Positions 33,258 to 44,061 of a DNA stretch of 64,000 nt are shown here, piece after piece. Origin of the DNA: Vesta saturnalis (Eukaryota > Arthropoda > Insecta > Coleoptera > Lampyridae); the NCBI GenBank assembly GCA_036346205.1, contig JARFJB010000664.1, forward strand, positions 3,223,501-3,287,500, read 5' to 3'. The notes below the pieces were generated by a model. The model had not been told where the DNA came from, ran no database searches, and saw only the letters and a list, made by a program, of their open reading frames with translations. Both the position numbers and the translations under genes were made by a program. Numbering within the stretch: position 1 is the stretch's first letter; every line of letters begins with the position of its first letter.

Positions 33258-33831
33258 TATAAAACCACCACTGTAGCACACTGTTTACTTTAAATTTAAT
33301 TATTTAGGTACGCAGAAAAACACGTGCTCTTCTTGTTGCAATTTAGCAGTCACTGTGGATGAATCACTGCATAAACTGCATGTTTTCACGGTTCATTCAG
33401 GATGATTCATCGGCGATGAATCCTCCAAAGTGAACAAAAGTAGAACACGTTCAACTTTGTTCACTGTTCATCTTGGATGATCACTTTCGATGATTTTTTG
33501 TTTACACGGTTCATTTTTTATTCACTTTGGATGATTCATCCGGGATGATCATCCAAAGTGTACCGTGAAAACGGGCCTTAAGAGATAATTTGCTGATTTA
33601 ATGAAGACTTACGTAGCCTACATCTTGTCCCTGTAATTTTAAGAATGAGTGATGCCCATCTTTATTTGAATCAAACTATAATATGCACAATTATTTGTAA
33701 ATAATAAATTTGCAAATCATTTTTAACATTATATTAATACGCGAATGTTCACGTAAACTTTACACTATACAATATTTCAAGCTAAGATATATTAAGTTCA
33801 AGAGTAAGATTTAAACATTGTATTAAATTAA

Positions 33832-34123
33832 AAATTATTATTAATTTTATTAAATACATAAATAAAAAGTTTACCTCGAGTAGGATTTGAACCTATGACC
33901 TGTACTTTGCTAGAGTACCGCGCTAACCAACTGTGCCATCGAGCTTCAAGCCCCAATCGATGTAAATTTTGTGTTTATGTACTCTAGCAGAGTACTGGTC
34001 GTAGGTTCAAATCCTACTCGAGGTAAACTTTTTATTTATGTATTTAATAAAATTAATAATAATTTTTAATTACATATTTACCTTTGAACTTATTCGTTCA
34101 TAACAAAAACTTATAATAATTGT
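33832..34123. repeat. Head-to-head pair of tRNA-like repeats (copies d and e)
   Basis: On the minus strand the tail is 33,832-33,871 and the tRNA-like head 33,872-33,945. It has D stem, GTACT/AGTAC anticodon stem, AGC at the anticodon and T arm ATAGG/CCTAC as in copy b. On the plus strand a 5'-truncated head (33,979-34,025), starting at the anticodon stem, is followed by the full tail to 34,123. The two are separated by about 33 bp that match the 5' flank of copy b (CCCCAATCGATGTAAATTTT). The result is a palindrome of nearly 300 bp. Confidence 0.7.
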
Positions 34124-35269
34124 GTTAAGTAAATGTTTCCAATTTTGTAAAAATTAAGGGACATCGCGGAAAATTCTTTAAATAACTCAAACGTAAACAG
34201 CCTTGCAAAAATTAGGAGTAACAAAAAAAGTAAACGAATAAGAAAATAACTCTTGTTCTATAACTTCAAGGTTATTAAGTTAACCACTTTAATAGAAATT
34301 AAAAAAAAATTAATTATTTAGTTTCAAAATATAAATTGTAATTTTAAGAATTGAAAGCAATGCGTGCATTGTACCAAGGCGAAAGTAAAATATTAAAGTA
34401 GGCTTGGTTCATAAAATACGTAAATTAAACAGGTCATTAATACTATCTAACTTGATTAATTAGTTATTAAGTAAGCTTTTAATATTTTATTGTTTTTGTT
34501 CTTAATGTATATTGTATACCCTGTGTCCAAGATAAGGTTTCTCACTATGGGGATCTCGGAAACGATAATAGATACAATTCCGGTTAAATGAGAAAAAAGT
34601 TGTGTAATTAAGGGACCAATAAAATGATACAAACAAATCGATAGTGCGATTTTTTGCTTTTGAGACATTTGAAAACATTTGAATTTTTTTAATTTATATT
34701 TAATTTTTTTCTGGCGTTGTTATAAACACCCTTTCATGGCAACTTGTGGCTTTAACATGGCAGAGTTTTTAATCGGTCGTTTCCTATTTTTATAGCCATC
34801 ATCAACTTTTTTTTTAAATACCGTCCTGATGTTTGGAAAACTGATATTGAAAGGTTTTTTTATTACAAATTCAGCAATGTATCACATTTGATGGTATGAT
34901 ATGAACCATCATCACGAAATTTTTTAATACAGACCTGCATTTTCAAGAAGTTGATGCAGTAACTTTCCCGTATGATTATTACACACACCTGTAAGACCAA
35001 TATTTTAAATTGTGAATGCTAAGTATAAAAAGATCATTATGATTGACACCCTTATTAAACAAAAGCTAATATCTAGCCGACCCGTCGTAATTCAAAAGCA
35101 AAGCGAGGGTTATATTGAGGGCGGTCTAGAATAACATCAGAAGTGCGGTAGACGTTGCACAAGCATGGTCTCGAGTTCTGTTTATTTTAAAAAGTTGAGA
35201 GTGTACTGAAGTGAATATGTTTTGTATTTTTTGCTACTACCTATTTATTGTCGTATTTGTTAGGAGTTG

Positions 35270-35720
35270 TTGTAATTTTGTAAAACCCCTGGGAGATATC
35301 CGGATATGTTCATAAGCCCTTATTGTATCAGTTAATGCTTAATAGCGAATTGGCATGGGCTCATGACACGATGGCGGCTAGTGATCGCGCACCGTTGAAT
35401 AGCCCCAGGTGTCGACCTAGTACGAGATCAAGGCCTTATTGCCCGCGAACCAGTTAAGGGGTAATCTTGACCTAAATTTTTAGGTAAAAGGCAATAAGAG
35501 GCATGGGCTAATTACTGGTCCGTTGGCTTTGCAGTCCCGTAGCGGAGGGCTGGGGCAGGCTTACAGCCTAACTACATAATAGCGTATTAATTAATTAACA
35601 GGTATTTAGAGCGAGCTCCAACGAGACAAAGGCATCTGTCCTGATGGCACAAATATTGCTGCAGACGACGAAGGATGTACCAGACTAACCCGAGGCACTT
35701 ACCCCCCCAGTGAGTACTTT
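35270..35720. other. GC-richer non-coding block inside mariner copy 5
   Basis: The block contains stretches such as CCCCAGGTGTCGACC and GTAGCGGAGGGCTGGGGCAG in DNA that is otherwise strongly AT-rich. It has no open frame of note and no visible inverted ends. It may be a 5' untranslated piece of a non-LTR retrotransposon, by analogy with the leader-like sequence at 45.16-45.4 kb, but I could not align the two convincingly. Confidence 0.35.
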
Positions 35721-36064
35721 AATAGATAAACAGTTGTGACATTGTGGCATGTACTTAAACTATCGAGATGCCCGGCCTTTGTTGTCTACCCACACAACTC
35801 TCCGTAATATACGAATACATTGTTAATGAATCGATATCAAAGATAAGTTTACATAAGATTTGTCGTAATTATAATTTATATATAATACATCCACATTTGT
35901 TTGTAAAAAAAAGCGCTCCCACACACCATAATAAAGTTTCCTAATATTAGAAGTTAATTTCAACAAACAAATTGACGGCAAAAGGAAGAACTACTAATTC
36001 ATTTTGTTTTTAGTGTAAATTAAAGTAAGAATTACTTACTTATAAGTCTTATAATGGTTGTTCA

Positions 36065-36970
36065 AAAAGTTTTCCATTATTTTCCAAAACATTGCAAAGC
36101 AGTTGAGACGTAATAATTTCATATGCTTCGAGAACTGAGTTTCGCAATTGATTGTCATTTTCAATATTCTGTCAGTAAATATAATTTTTGACACATCCCC
36201 AGAGAAAGAGGTCAACGGGTGTTATACCAGGGTATCGAGCTGGCCATTTTATTTTCGAATATGTTCCAATCCATCTAGCTGGAAACCTTGCCCATAAATA
36301 TTCCTTGAGGTAAATCAGTTAAAGCTGCTTCTACTTCATTTTCTAATCAATTTTGGTAGCGTTCAGAATTTAAAGATCCGTTATAGAAAACATGGACCTA
36401 TTGTTCATTCCTAATATTGCAGCACACATATTAAAACCGAAACCGTGTTCGTGTCTGCGCACTTTACACACTCTAGGATTTTCTTTCGAACAATAGTGAG
36501 CATTTCTTCTCTTGAAAATTCCTTTATTGGTCACCTGACTTTCATTCAACCAAATGATTTTATATGAAAATTGCTCATTATCTGCACATTGCCTAGTATA
36601 CCATTCACAGAACTCTTTGCGCCCCACTGAATCCCCTGGTCGATGTCCCTGATAAATTCTAAATTTAAATGGACGTATTTTTTCTTTTTGTAAAATAAAA
36701 TGAGCAGTAGAATGGACCACTCCAATTATTTGTTCAATGTGTCGTGTAGAAATTTCTGGATTTTTCGTAACAGCTAATAAAGCACTTCTTTTTTTTTAGA
36801 GCGTTTTTTTTACGGGAATTTACAGAGTTTTTAAATGCACCATATTCTCTTAAATTGACTGACAAGGTCCAAAATGTGGTTTTGTGAGGCTACTGTCTCT
36901 GGATATTTGTTTAAATACATGAGTTCCGCTTCTTTGTAATTTCAACTTTTTTTTTGGAAATTATACATAT
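36065..36970 (-). pseudogene. DDxD mariner-type transposase of copy 5, first D changed to N
   Basis: The minus strand reads EISTRHIEQIIGVVHSTAHF (HTH) and KEFCEWYTRQCADNEQF. Next comes KIIWLNESQVTNKGIF, where the catalytic FTDES block carries N in place of D. RNAHYCSKENPR and FNMCAAILGMNN follow. After frame changes WIGTYSKIKWPARYPG and ITPVDLFLWGCVK hold the third D. The second D block is not recognisable. Stops and shifts lie near 36,365 and beyond. Confidence 0.75.
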
Positions 36971-37613
36971 GTATTTTAGTAGTGTTTAATCGTGATCATT
37001 TAAATAGGTAACTTTAATATTAATTTTACAGCCTTTAGTTTTTTATGTTAAGTTGCATAATTAACAATATTTTACTTTAGTACGTTTCCTTATTTTATAA
37101 AATATTATACACAAAGGCAAGTTAACTAAATAAACTTTTTTGAAAATGCAGGTCTGCATTCAAAAATTTCGTGATGATGGTCCATAAAAGGTTGAAAACG
37201 CGATCAGACCATCAAATGTGATACATTGCTGAATTTGTAATTAAAAAACCTTTCAAAATCAGTTTTCAAAATCAGTTTTCAAAATATCAGAACCGTATTT
37301 AAAAAATAAGTTGATGATGGCTATAAAAAAAAGAAACGTCCGATTGAAAAACTGATTATGCCATGTTAAAGCCCGTAACAAGTTGACATGAAGAAGTAAG
37401 CGCTTGTATTTTTTCTCTAGCATTTATAATAAAATAGAAATTTGAAAAACCCAATTTTTTTCAAATATCTCAAAAACAAAAAATCACACCATCGATTTTT
37501 TACCTTTTTATTGGTCCCATAATTACACAACTTTTTTCCCATTTAACAATAGTTGTATCTATTACCATTTCCGAGATCCCCATAGTGAGAATCCGTATCT
37601 TGGACACAGTGTA

Positions 37614-37807
37614 TACAACAAAATAGATGACCGTGTTTTACAAAATCTATTGTTTGCGTAGTGTGCACTCTAAATTAACTTCAATCATTAGATTTCATCA
37701 ATGTTGGACAATACACTCCGGAAACATTACTGCACTTTTGAACTTATTCAATCATAACAAAATTAAATCGTTTAAATAATTTTAAATGTATTGAATTTGT
37801 TTACTTC

Positions 37808-37849
<42 letters not shown>

Positions 37850-38133
37850 TTCTCTCTCTCTCTCTCTCACTCTCTCTCTCTCTCTCTCTCTCTCACTGCG
37901 TACTTATACATAATTAATTGCAAGTAGTACTCCCATTTTTATCCAACCAGTCGAACTGAATAACTTTGTCAACAGGGTTTTGTCTTACTTGACAAAAATC
38001 GTTAATCGTTTAACGTTAAGAAAAGCGGCCCTGAAGGCATCGGTTGACTCGCCATAACTAATTTAATTTTGTACTCAAAAAAATAAAACGCTACCTACAA
38101 AGCCAAATTAAATCAGTATACACTAACACAATT
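37614..38133. other. AT-rich spacer with (CT)n run
   Basis: Nothing coding. A fragment resembling the tRNA-like repeat tail (TTTTGAACTTATTC) is at about 37,734. Confidence 0.4.
37803..37896. repeat. (CT)n microsatellite
   Basis: CT repeat with a few interruptions (TTTCTCTC, CACTCTC). Confidence 0.95.
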
Positions 38134-38375
38134 AACAGTTTAATGTCCTTCGTGTGTGTGAATTAAAGAACAAGTACATAAAAGTATTACAGCCTTTATT
38201 ATTACGTGATAGCCATGTACGCACGCACGCACCCACAAGCACGCATCCACATGCACGCACACACACGCATACACACGAAATGAACAATTTAATGCCCTTC
38301 GTGTGCGTGTCAATTAAAGAACAAATGCATAAACATATTAAATCCTTTATTATTACGTGTCTTTTTTCATAAATG
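38134..38375. repeat. Tandem duplication (period about 150 bp) around a CACG-rich patch
   Basis: AACAGTTTAATGTCCTTCGTG..ATTAAAGAACAA..CCTTTATTATTACGTG at 38,134-38,212 recurs at 38,284-38,361. A CACGCACGCACC-type patch (38,219-38,278) lies between them. Confidence 0.75.
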
Positions 38376-38599
38376 AACTCCATTTTAAGCATATTTTGAT
38401 TTTTATTTAACATGTCCTATACCACAGAGTTTCGGAGATAATTACATTACCTCAATACAGAAAGTAGAATTAAATTAAACCACAAAAATTAACACTATTT
38501 AAATTAAATATTCGACCATAATTGTTTTATGCATTTGTTGGTAATCAGTAAAGCGCAAAAATAAAGAGAATGTAAAACGAGGGACTAAGTATTAAAATT

Positions 38600-39540
38600 T
38601 TATTCAAACCCTCTCCATTGTTCTCTAAACACTGCCTTATCCGATTTGTAAAATTTATGACAACATCTTCTAACATTTCGGCTGAAAGCTTCACGTATCT
38701 CATTTTTATCATATCGTCCAAAGTGGTAGGTGGCTCTTCGTGTGCATGTGCCTTTACATATCCCCACCGAAAAGTCTTATTTTGGTGGTTGCATGATCTG
38801 GGTGGCCAGTTTCTAACTCCTCCCCCCCCCCTCTCTCATTCAATCCATCTTTGGGCATTTTCATGGTCCTCCAATTCAATAGTGAGCAGGAGCACCGTCA
38901 TGATGTAACCATATCCCCTGATGCACTAGTAATGGAATATTTTCAAGTAGAATCGGCAAATCGTGTTTCAAAAAGTGAGTCCAAGCGTCCCTCGAAAAAA
39001 AGATCCGACTACATGTCAACCAAAAATTCAACCATGTGTTTGGCACACATCTATGCTGACGGTCAACTTGTCTGGTCAAATGTAGATTTATGTCGCCGTA
39101 GTGGTGATAATTGTTATTGTTCATAAACCCATTATTATGGAACGTTGATTCGTACGTGAGTAAAACCAATTAAAAAAACTCTATTTCATTATCCCTGAAG
39201 AGTTTTTGGTGCTTTCCCATCCGATATGGATGAAAATTGACGCTTTTAATTGTACGCCAAAGTGACCCCTTGCTGACCTCTGAAATTTCAGCAATTTTCC
39301 TAGCACGTTGTCTTGGGTTTTCAACCAAAGCTGTCATAATTTCATCACTCGCTATACTCTCTCCTGAGGTTACAATTTTTACAAGAAGATTTTCAAATGC
39401 TGCTACATTCGAATGACGTCTATCAGAATACCTCTCTCAGTAGACGTGCGAAGCCAATAAGGGATTTCTTAAACATTCACCAAGAATGAAAACCATATCA
39501 ACCAATTTTCGTTATTTGCAATACGTGACATTTTCAATTA
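38600..39540 (-). pseudogene. DDxD mariner-type transposase remnant, copy 6
   Basis: The minus strand shows STFHNNGFMNNNNYHHYGD (first-D region, with FTDE degraded to LTYE), then FLKHDLPILLENIPL and LHHDGAPAHY (second D). A degenerate C-terminal part follows: NWPPRS, GYVKAHAHEEPP and a tail near 38,620-38,660. The N-terminal HTH is poorly preserved (ARKIAEISE-like near 39,290). Numerous stops. Terminal repeats were not identified. Confidence 0.7.
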
Positions 39541-39699
39541 GACTTTGGCCTTTTGAACAAAGCGAAGACGATAATTTATCAAAACACAAATTATAAAACT
39601 GACATAATACAAAAACAACGTAATTAAAGTAAAAAAGATACTTGATGTTCAAAAGATCCACCATTATGATTAATACAAAGCCTTTTTGAAAAAAGAATG

Positions 39700-40260
39700 A
39701 TTGCTTTTCTAACGTCCATCAATATTAGCAAAGGTTTCTATTGTAATTGCTCTGTCATCTACTGTGTCGTACGACCTTTGATGTACCCTATCTTTCACCA
39801 TTTCTTATAAACAAAATTTTAAAAGGGACAAATGGCTACGCTACCGGTGCGTTTTTTCCCCTCCACGAGTTTGGGAATGCTTCATTTAAATGGTTTGGTA
39901 GCGTTAGCGAATTATGTGGTGGTACCCCATTGTGCTGAAACCATTCGAGCATTCTACGTGTAATTTTCAAAACCGCTCTTCAGGGAATGAAGTTAATGAT
40001 AATCAGTTAATGTCCCATAAAAAAGGTACGGACGAAGAGTTTTTGAATCAATGACGCCGCACCAAACATTAAACCCAAACTTAACGTGGTCAGCTTCACG
40101 CACGTTTGTAAACCAAGTAAGCAACTGATAATTTTTATATGAATGAAACCTACGTTTGGATGGATTTTGCATTACACTTGCCAATACGTTCACCTCTTCC
40201 CCTTCCTAATGGCTCTTGCAATATTATTTGGGTTACGGAGTAAAGCATACAATCTTCTAA
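39700..40260 (-). pseudogene. DDxD mariner-type transposase remnant, copy 7, second D changed to N
   Basis: The minus strand reads KFGFNVWCGVIDSKTLRPY and FYGTLTDYH. After frameshifts it continues WFQHNGVPPHNSLTLPNHL, where the catalytic HDG is HNG, then EAFPNSWRG and APVA. Its sequence differs enough from copy 6 immediately upstream to be a separate insertion. Confidence 0.65.
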
Positions 40261-40329
40261 ACTAGAGAAGGCTGGCTACAATAAAAAATACGTTCGAAAT
40301 ACTGCTGTACGGTTTATATTGAATTTTTA

Positions 40330-41403
40330 TGGTACACTACCATACCACCCTGTTCTTGATTAGAGAAATTAATATTAATAAGGTATAAAACTTCAGTCAA
40401 CTTTAACATATAGATAGCTTGAGATAAGTACAATTTTGACCAACTCTTCCTGTAAATTCACTGGCGCACATAACAGAAGTTATGTTTGCTGTATTGATGG
40501 AAAATAAAGTAAATGGCACTCACAGTTCATTAAAGGAAGTATATATCTTACGTTTTTGTTAGGGAATGTTTGCTCAAAATGGATATATCGTTACGTCACG
40601 TTCCTTACATATATCGTTCGACAATTATTTAAAGTAAACAATTCAATTGATGTTTACTATTTATCAACATGTATATGAGGATTTTTTGCATCATTTTGTA
40701 AATGAAACAAATAGTTTATGCGAGTTGAAATACCGTATTATAAACAGAGTTTGACATTTAACGATTCGAATAGAATTTCAGCTACCGTTTTTGATATACT
40801 ACATCTCCGGTTGCAATATTTACAGTCAGTTCACGATAGCCAGTTTGCAAAAATTAAATCGTATATGCAGATTGAACAAAAGCTTCCTTTATGTACGAAA
40901 GGTAATTCATTAAAGTTAGAGAAGCATACTCACTGCTATTCTTGTTTTAGTTGTTTTTTAAAGATATCTTTGTTATTATCAAAGATAGGAGTTTGCAGTT
41001 TTTACATCCACGTACTACTTTGCTGACCTCGATTTCATGGCAAAACGAAAATTCAGTACCTTCTTTTGTTGTCGACTTATAGCCAAACGTAGATGTTTCT
41101 AAACTTTTTTCAAGGTCTTATACATCGTTGAATACTATTATACTGATATATTTTGTCAACGGTATTTGTATTTATATTGCGAAATGCCGAATTCAGTGGC
41201 GTGCTTAGAATTTTTCTAGGTGGTGCGGTTTTTGAATAATAATATAAACTTGTATTTTTTAAATAAGGATTATAGTTGGCTTAGCAACCATCATCTACAG
41301 TTCTTTCCTAGCTTTTCAAAAATATAAATATAGACGTTCCTAAAAAAACATCTTCCAAATATTTTTTTAAACAAGACGGGGTCCCAGCGTATAATGCTTT
41401 GGT
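40330..41403. other. AT-rich spacer
   Basis: A 102-codon open frame at 40,718-41,026 has no recognisable domain and I do not call it a gene. No transposon ends were found. Confidence 0.4.
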
Positions 41404-42150
41404 AGTGTGGAACAACACACGACCTTCCATCCTACAAAATTAAAAAGTGAAAGAACTGAAATAATTTTAATAATAATTTTGTAGGATAACTATGCAAACC
41501 TTTAATCCGTTCATAACGAAAATAGGCAACCTTGTACAAACAAACGCGCTATGTCACACAGACGTTTAAAACTTCATGTCAGATAGAGCTTAACAGACAT
41601 CTAGATGCTAACTTGAAACGAATTCCAAAGCCGACCGCGCCTTTAAAAATATCGATAATTTTCAATCTTATTTAATTTTTAATGCATATTGGCATTAAAT
41701 GCTTTATCAAGAAAAATTACCTGAAATTAAATTATCTTTAAAAAATATGTCTTCACATTTTCTTATAAAATTAATAATAATAGTCAAAAAACTTTAACAA
41801 TTCGTTTCATATCAAAAAATTGTACAGAACATAACTAATCGACATGTTTAAGATCTATATCTAAATATTTTTATATCTGTGAAATATACCGCTGTTTCAG
41901 AAATATTTGATAAAACTAGAAGCTGCCACCCCCCTCCCGCCACTGGATTTTTCCCAAAATTTCATCCGCTTCAGGAGGAATAAAATGAAGATTAAACACA
42001 AAATTTCAAGTACGTACATATTATATCTCTGGAGCTATCGCACGGACGCACGCACGCACGTGCACAAACACACGCACACACGCATACACAGGTACACATA
42101 CGCACACACACACGCACGCACACACGCACACACCCACGCACACGCACACT
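41404..42150 (+). mobile_element. CACG-minisatellite repeat, copy 3 (single arm)
   Basis: It starts AGTGTGGAACAACACACGACC, then GTTTAAAACTTCATG, CCACCCCCCTCCCGCC and CTCTGGAGCTATCGCACG. It passes into a short CACG/CACA minisatellite (42,040-42,150). Same order and polarity as copies 1 and 2; no second arm. Confidence 0.75.
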
Positions 42151-42712
42151 TTGTCAAACGTTGTTAAATGTTGTAATAACTCGATTTAGCGATAGTGAAA
42201 AAAAGTCGATTGCATAACCTTCTATACCTACTTATGATATGTAGATTGGGAGGTAAAAAAGTACATTATGACAATTATGAAAACGGGACCATTCGTTTGA
42301 CAAAGCGTAGCACAGTATTGCGAAAACCGCATCCTTTTATATATATTCTACATATAAGACAATCATAAATACGTGTTTCTAACAGTAGGATAAAATGCAA
42401 GACATGTCCGATATGGTTATCATAAAAATGTACTGCTCAGTAATAAACCCCTTTCTCTAACAAACCCCAGCATAATCATTGTTATAAGAATTCATTCTAG
42501 TAACTTAAATGATAAAAATATATAACTAGATCGAATCCGTAATCCAGAGTATAAATAAAAAAAAAACAAATAAATCTAAATTAAATGATCAAATAGCTAG
42601 CTTTAATCCGTAATCGAAGGTAAGTAGCACGAGAACCAAAAATCGCGAAGAGAACAATCTAATTTAAATACGAAGTGATGGAATATAAGTAAAAGTAAAT
42701 ATATGTGTGTGT

Positions 42713-42714
<2 letters not shown>
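42151..42714. other. AT-rich spacer
   Basis: Nothing recognised. Confidence 0.4.

Positions 42715-42795
<81 letters not shown>
42715..42795. repeat. (TA)n microsatellite
   Basis: TA run at the 5' truncation point of the Penelope-like element. Confidence 0.95.
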
Positions 42796-42798
<3 letters not shown>

Positions 42799-42799
42799 C

Positions 42800-43780
42800 A
42801 ACATTCACGACAACATCAAATTTACTATGGAAGTTGAAGAAAATAATTCACTCTCTTTTTAGGACATCCTAATAACAAGACTTCCTAATGGTAAATTTAC
42901 ACACAAAGTTTATCGAAAACCAACTCATACGAATAGATACTTGAACTCTCTCTCTCGCATCACCATCCTGGTCAATTACGTAGCGTTATGAAATCCTTGA
43001 TATACCGCTCTTACCACTTATCTGACCAAAATTCTAAAACGGAAGAGATGAAGACTATTAATAAAATACTAGTTCAAAATGGATACAAAGATCAAGAAAT
43101 ATTGAAAATTACCAACGAAGTAAGAAGACCAAGAAATAATAACTTGTCAAACGATGAACACAAGATTCCTGTTATTCTACCTTATATAAAAGGAATTACA
43201 GACAGAATCGCAAAGAAATTTCCCAAAAACGACTTCAGACCGGTATTCAAAACAAATTTAACTTTGTCCCAACTTTTAAGAAACCCCAAAGACAAAATTT
43301 CTAATGAAAACCAAGGAGTGTATGAGATACCGTGCAACAACTGTCGAAGAACTTATATCGGACAAACTAACAGAATATTATATGCGAGAGCCGATGAACA
43401 CCAACTAGCAATTAAGCAGCACAATCCATCATCGTCTTTAGCTGCACATCATTTAGATACAGGACACCAAATTAACACCAACAATATCCGTCTAATTGCA
43501 CCTCTATATACCTTACAAGAAAGAATTATTAGAGAAGCAGTTGAAATTGAAAGAAGACCAAACGCCCTCAATACGAGATGACACTTCTAGAATGCCACAA
43601 ATTTGGAAGAATATCATTAAACAAGTTGATTCGAAATTTCAACCAACTCCAAATCTTTCAGAAATTTCAAACACTTACGCTGCAACTGTTCCTGACGTCC
43701 CCACTTCTGCACCTTCTACATCATGTACTAGACCCACTACCCGAAGTCAAACACACCCGTCCAGATTAAATTTAAATTAG
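42800..43780 (+). pseudogene. Penelope-like reverse transcriptase end plus GIY-YIG endonuclease
   Basis: The first part reads NIKFTMEVEENNSLSF, then a stop, then DILITRLPNGKFTHKVYRKP. This is the end of the RT palm and thumb as in Penelope proteins. A frame change near 42,985 enters SLIYRSYHLSDQNSK and a linker. Next is the endonuclease: IPCNNCRRTYIGQTNRILYA (CxxC zinc-binding motif followed by the GIY-YIG-type YIGQT), RADEHQLAIKQHN, HHLDTGHQI and EAVEIERRPNALN with the catalytic E. A second frame change near 43,575 extends to a C-terminal tail ending at 43,780. Penelope RTs prime at pre-existing ends and use this endonuclease for insertion. Confidence 0.88.
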
Positions 43781-43852
43781 TTACCTTGTTTCATATTTTG
43801 TACTTGTTAAAAATAGTTACCTTATTCAATTTCTGTAATTGTCAAATAAATT

Positions 43853-43887
43853 CTTGACAAAGGGAACAAAGCACGTTCCCGAAACGT
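43853..43887 (+). ncRNA. Penelope 3' stem-loop, hammerhead-related
   Basis: CTTGACAAA is followed by a 6 bp stem GGGAAC/GTTCCC with a 7 nt loop, then GAAACGT. The layout equals that of the motif at 50,582-50,615, but the CUGANGA core is not matched, so I regard it as a relic or a relative of a hammerhead. Confidence 0.35.
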
Positions 43888-43965
43888 TGAATTAATTTGT
43901 GCGTTTAATTACACAAGTTTCAAAGAAAAATGTCTTGTTTAAACATTAGTATTGAAATCTAAATA

Positions 43966-43967
<2 letters not shown>

Positions 43968-44060
<93 letters not shown>
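43968..44060. repeat. (TA)n microsatellite
   Basis: TA run ending at the first base of mariner copy 8. Confidence 0.95.

Positions 44061-44061
<1 letters not shown>

Larger units (their letters stand above)
30607..33578. mobile_element. PIF/Harbinger element with exact ends and TAA duplication
   Basis: The ends AGGCCCGTTTTCACGGTACA (30,607) and the complement of TGTACCGTGAAAACGGGCCT (ending 33,578) are identical for at least 26 bp. They continue with the TTGGATGATCATCC..GGATGA block. A TAA target duplication flanks both sides (30,604-30,606 and 33,579-33,581), the three-base TWA signature of PIF/Harbinger. Subterminal GATGATTCATC repeats are multiplied near 33,380-33,560. Length 2,972 bp. 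It holds a transposase on the plus strand and a MADF/Myb-like gene on the minus strand. It inserted four bases outside the piggyBac TTAA. Confidence 0.92.
34519..37611 (-). mobile_element. Long-TIR DDxD mariner relative, copy 5 (complete ends)
   Basis: Left arm 34,519-34,960 and right arm 37,140-37,611 are inverted copies over about 450 bp. CCCTGTGTCCAAGATAAGG is at the left, against the complement of ATCTTGGACACAGTG at the right. TA lies on both sides (34,517-34,518 and 37,612-37,613). The minus-strand transposase remnant fills 36,065-36,970. A GC-richer block at 35,270-35,720 between left arm and transposase looks like foreign DNA. Confidence 0.85.
42796..43965 (+). mobile_element. Penelope-like element, 5'-truncated
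   Basis: It contains the end of the reverse transcriptase, the GIY-YIG endonuclease and an about 180 bp 3' region with a stem-loop and a GAAACGT motif. It is bounded by (TA)n on both sides. Only the last third of a normal element remains. Confidence 0.8.

Noticed and set aside
40718..41026. 102-codon plus-strand frame
   Set aside because: Composition like surrounding DNA; no domain recognised.
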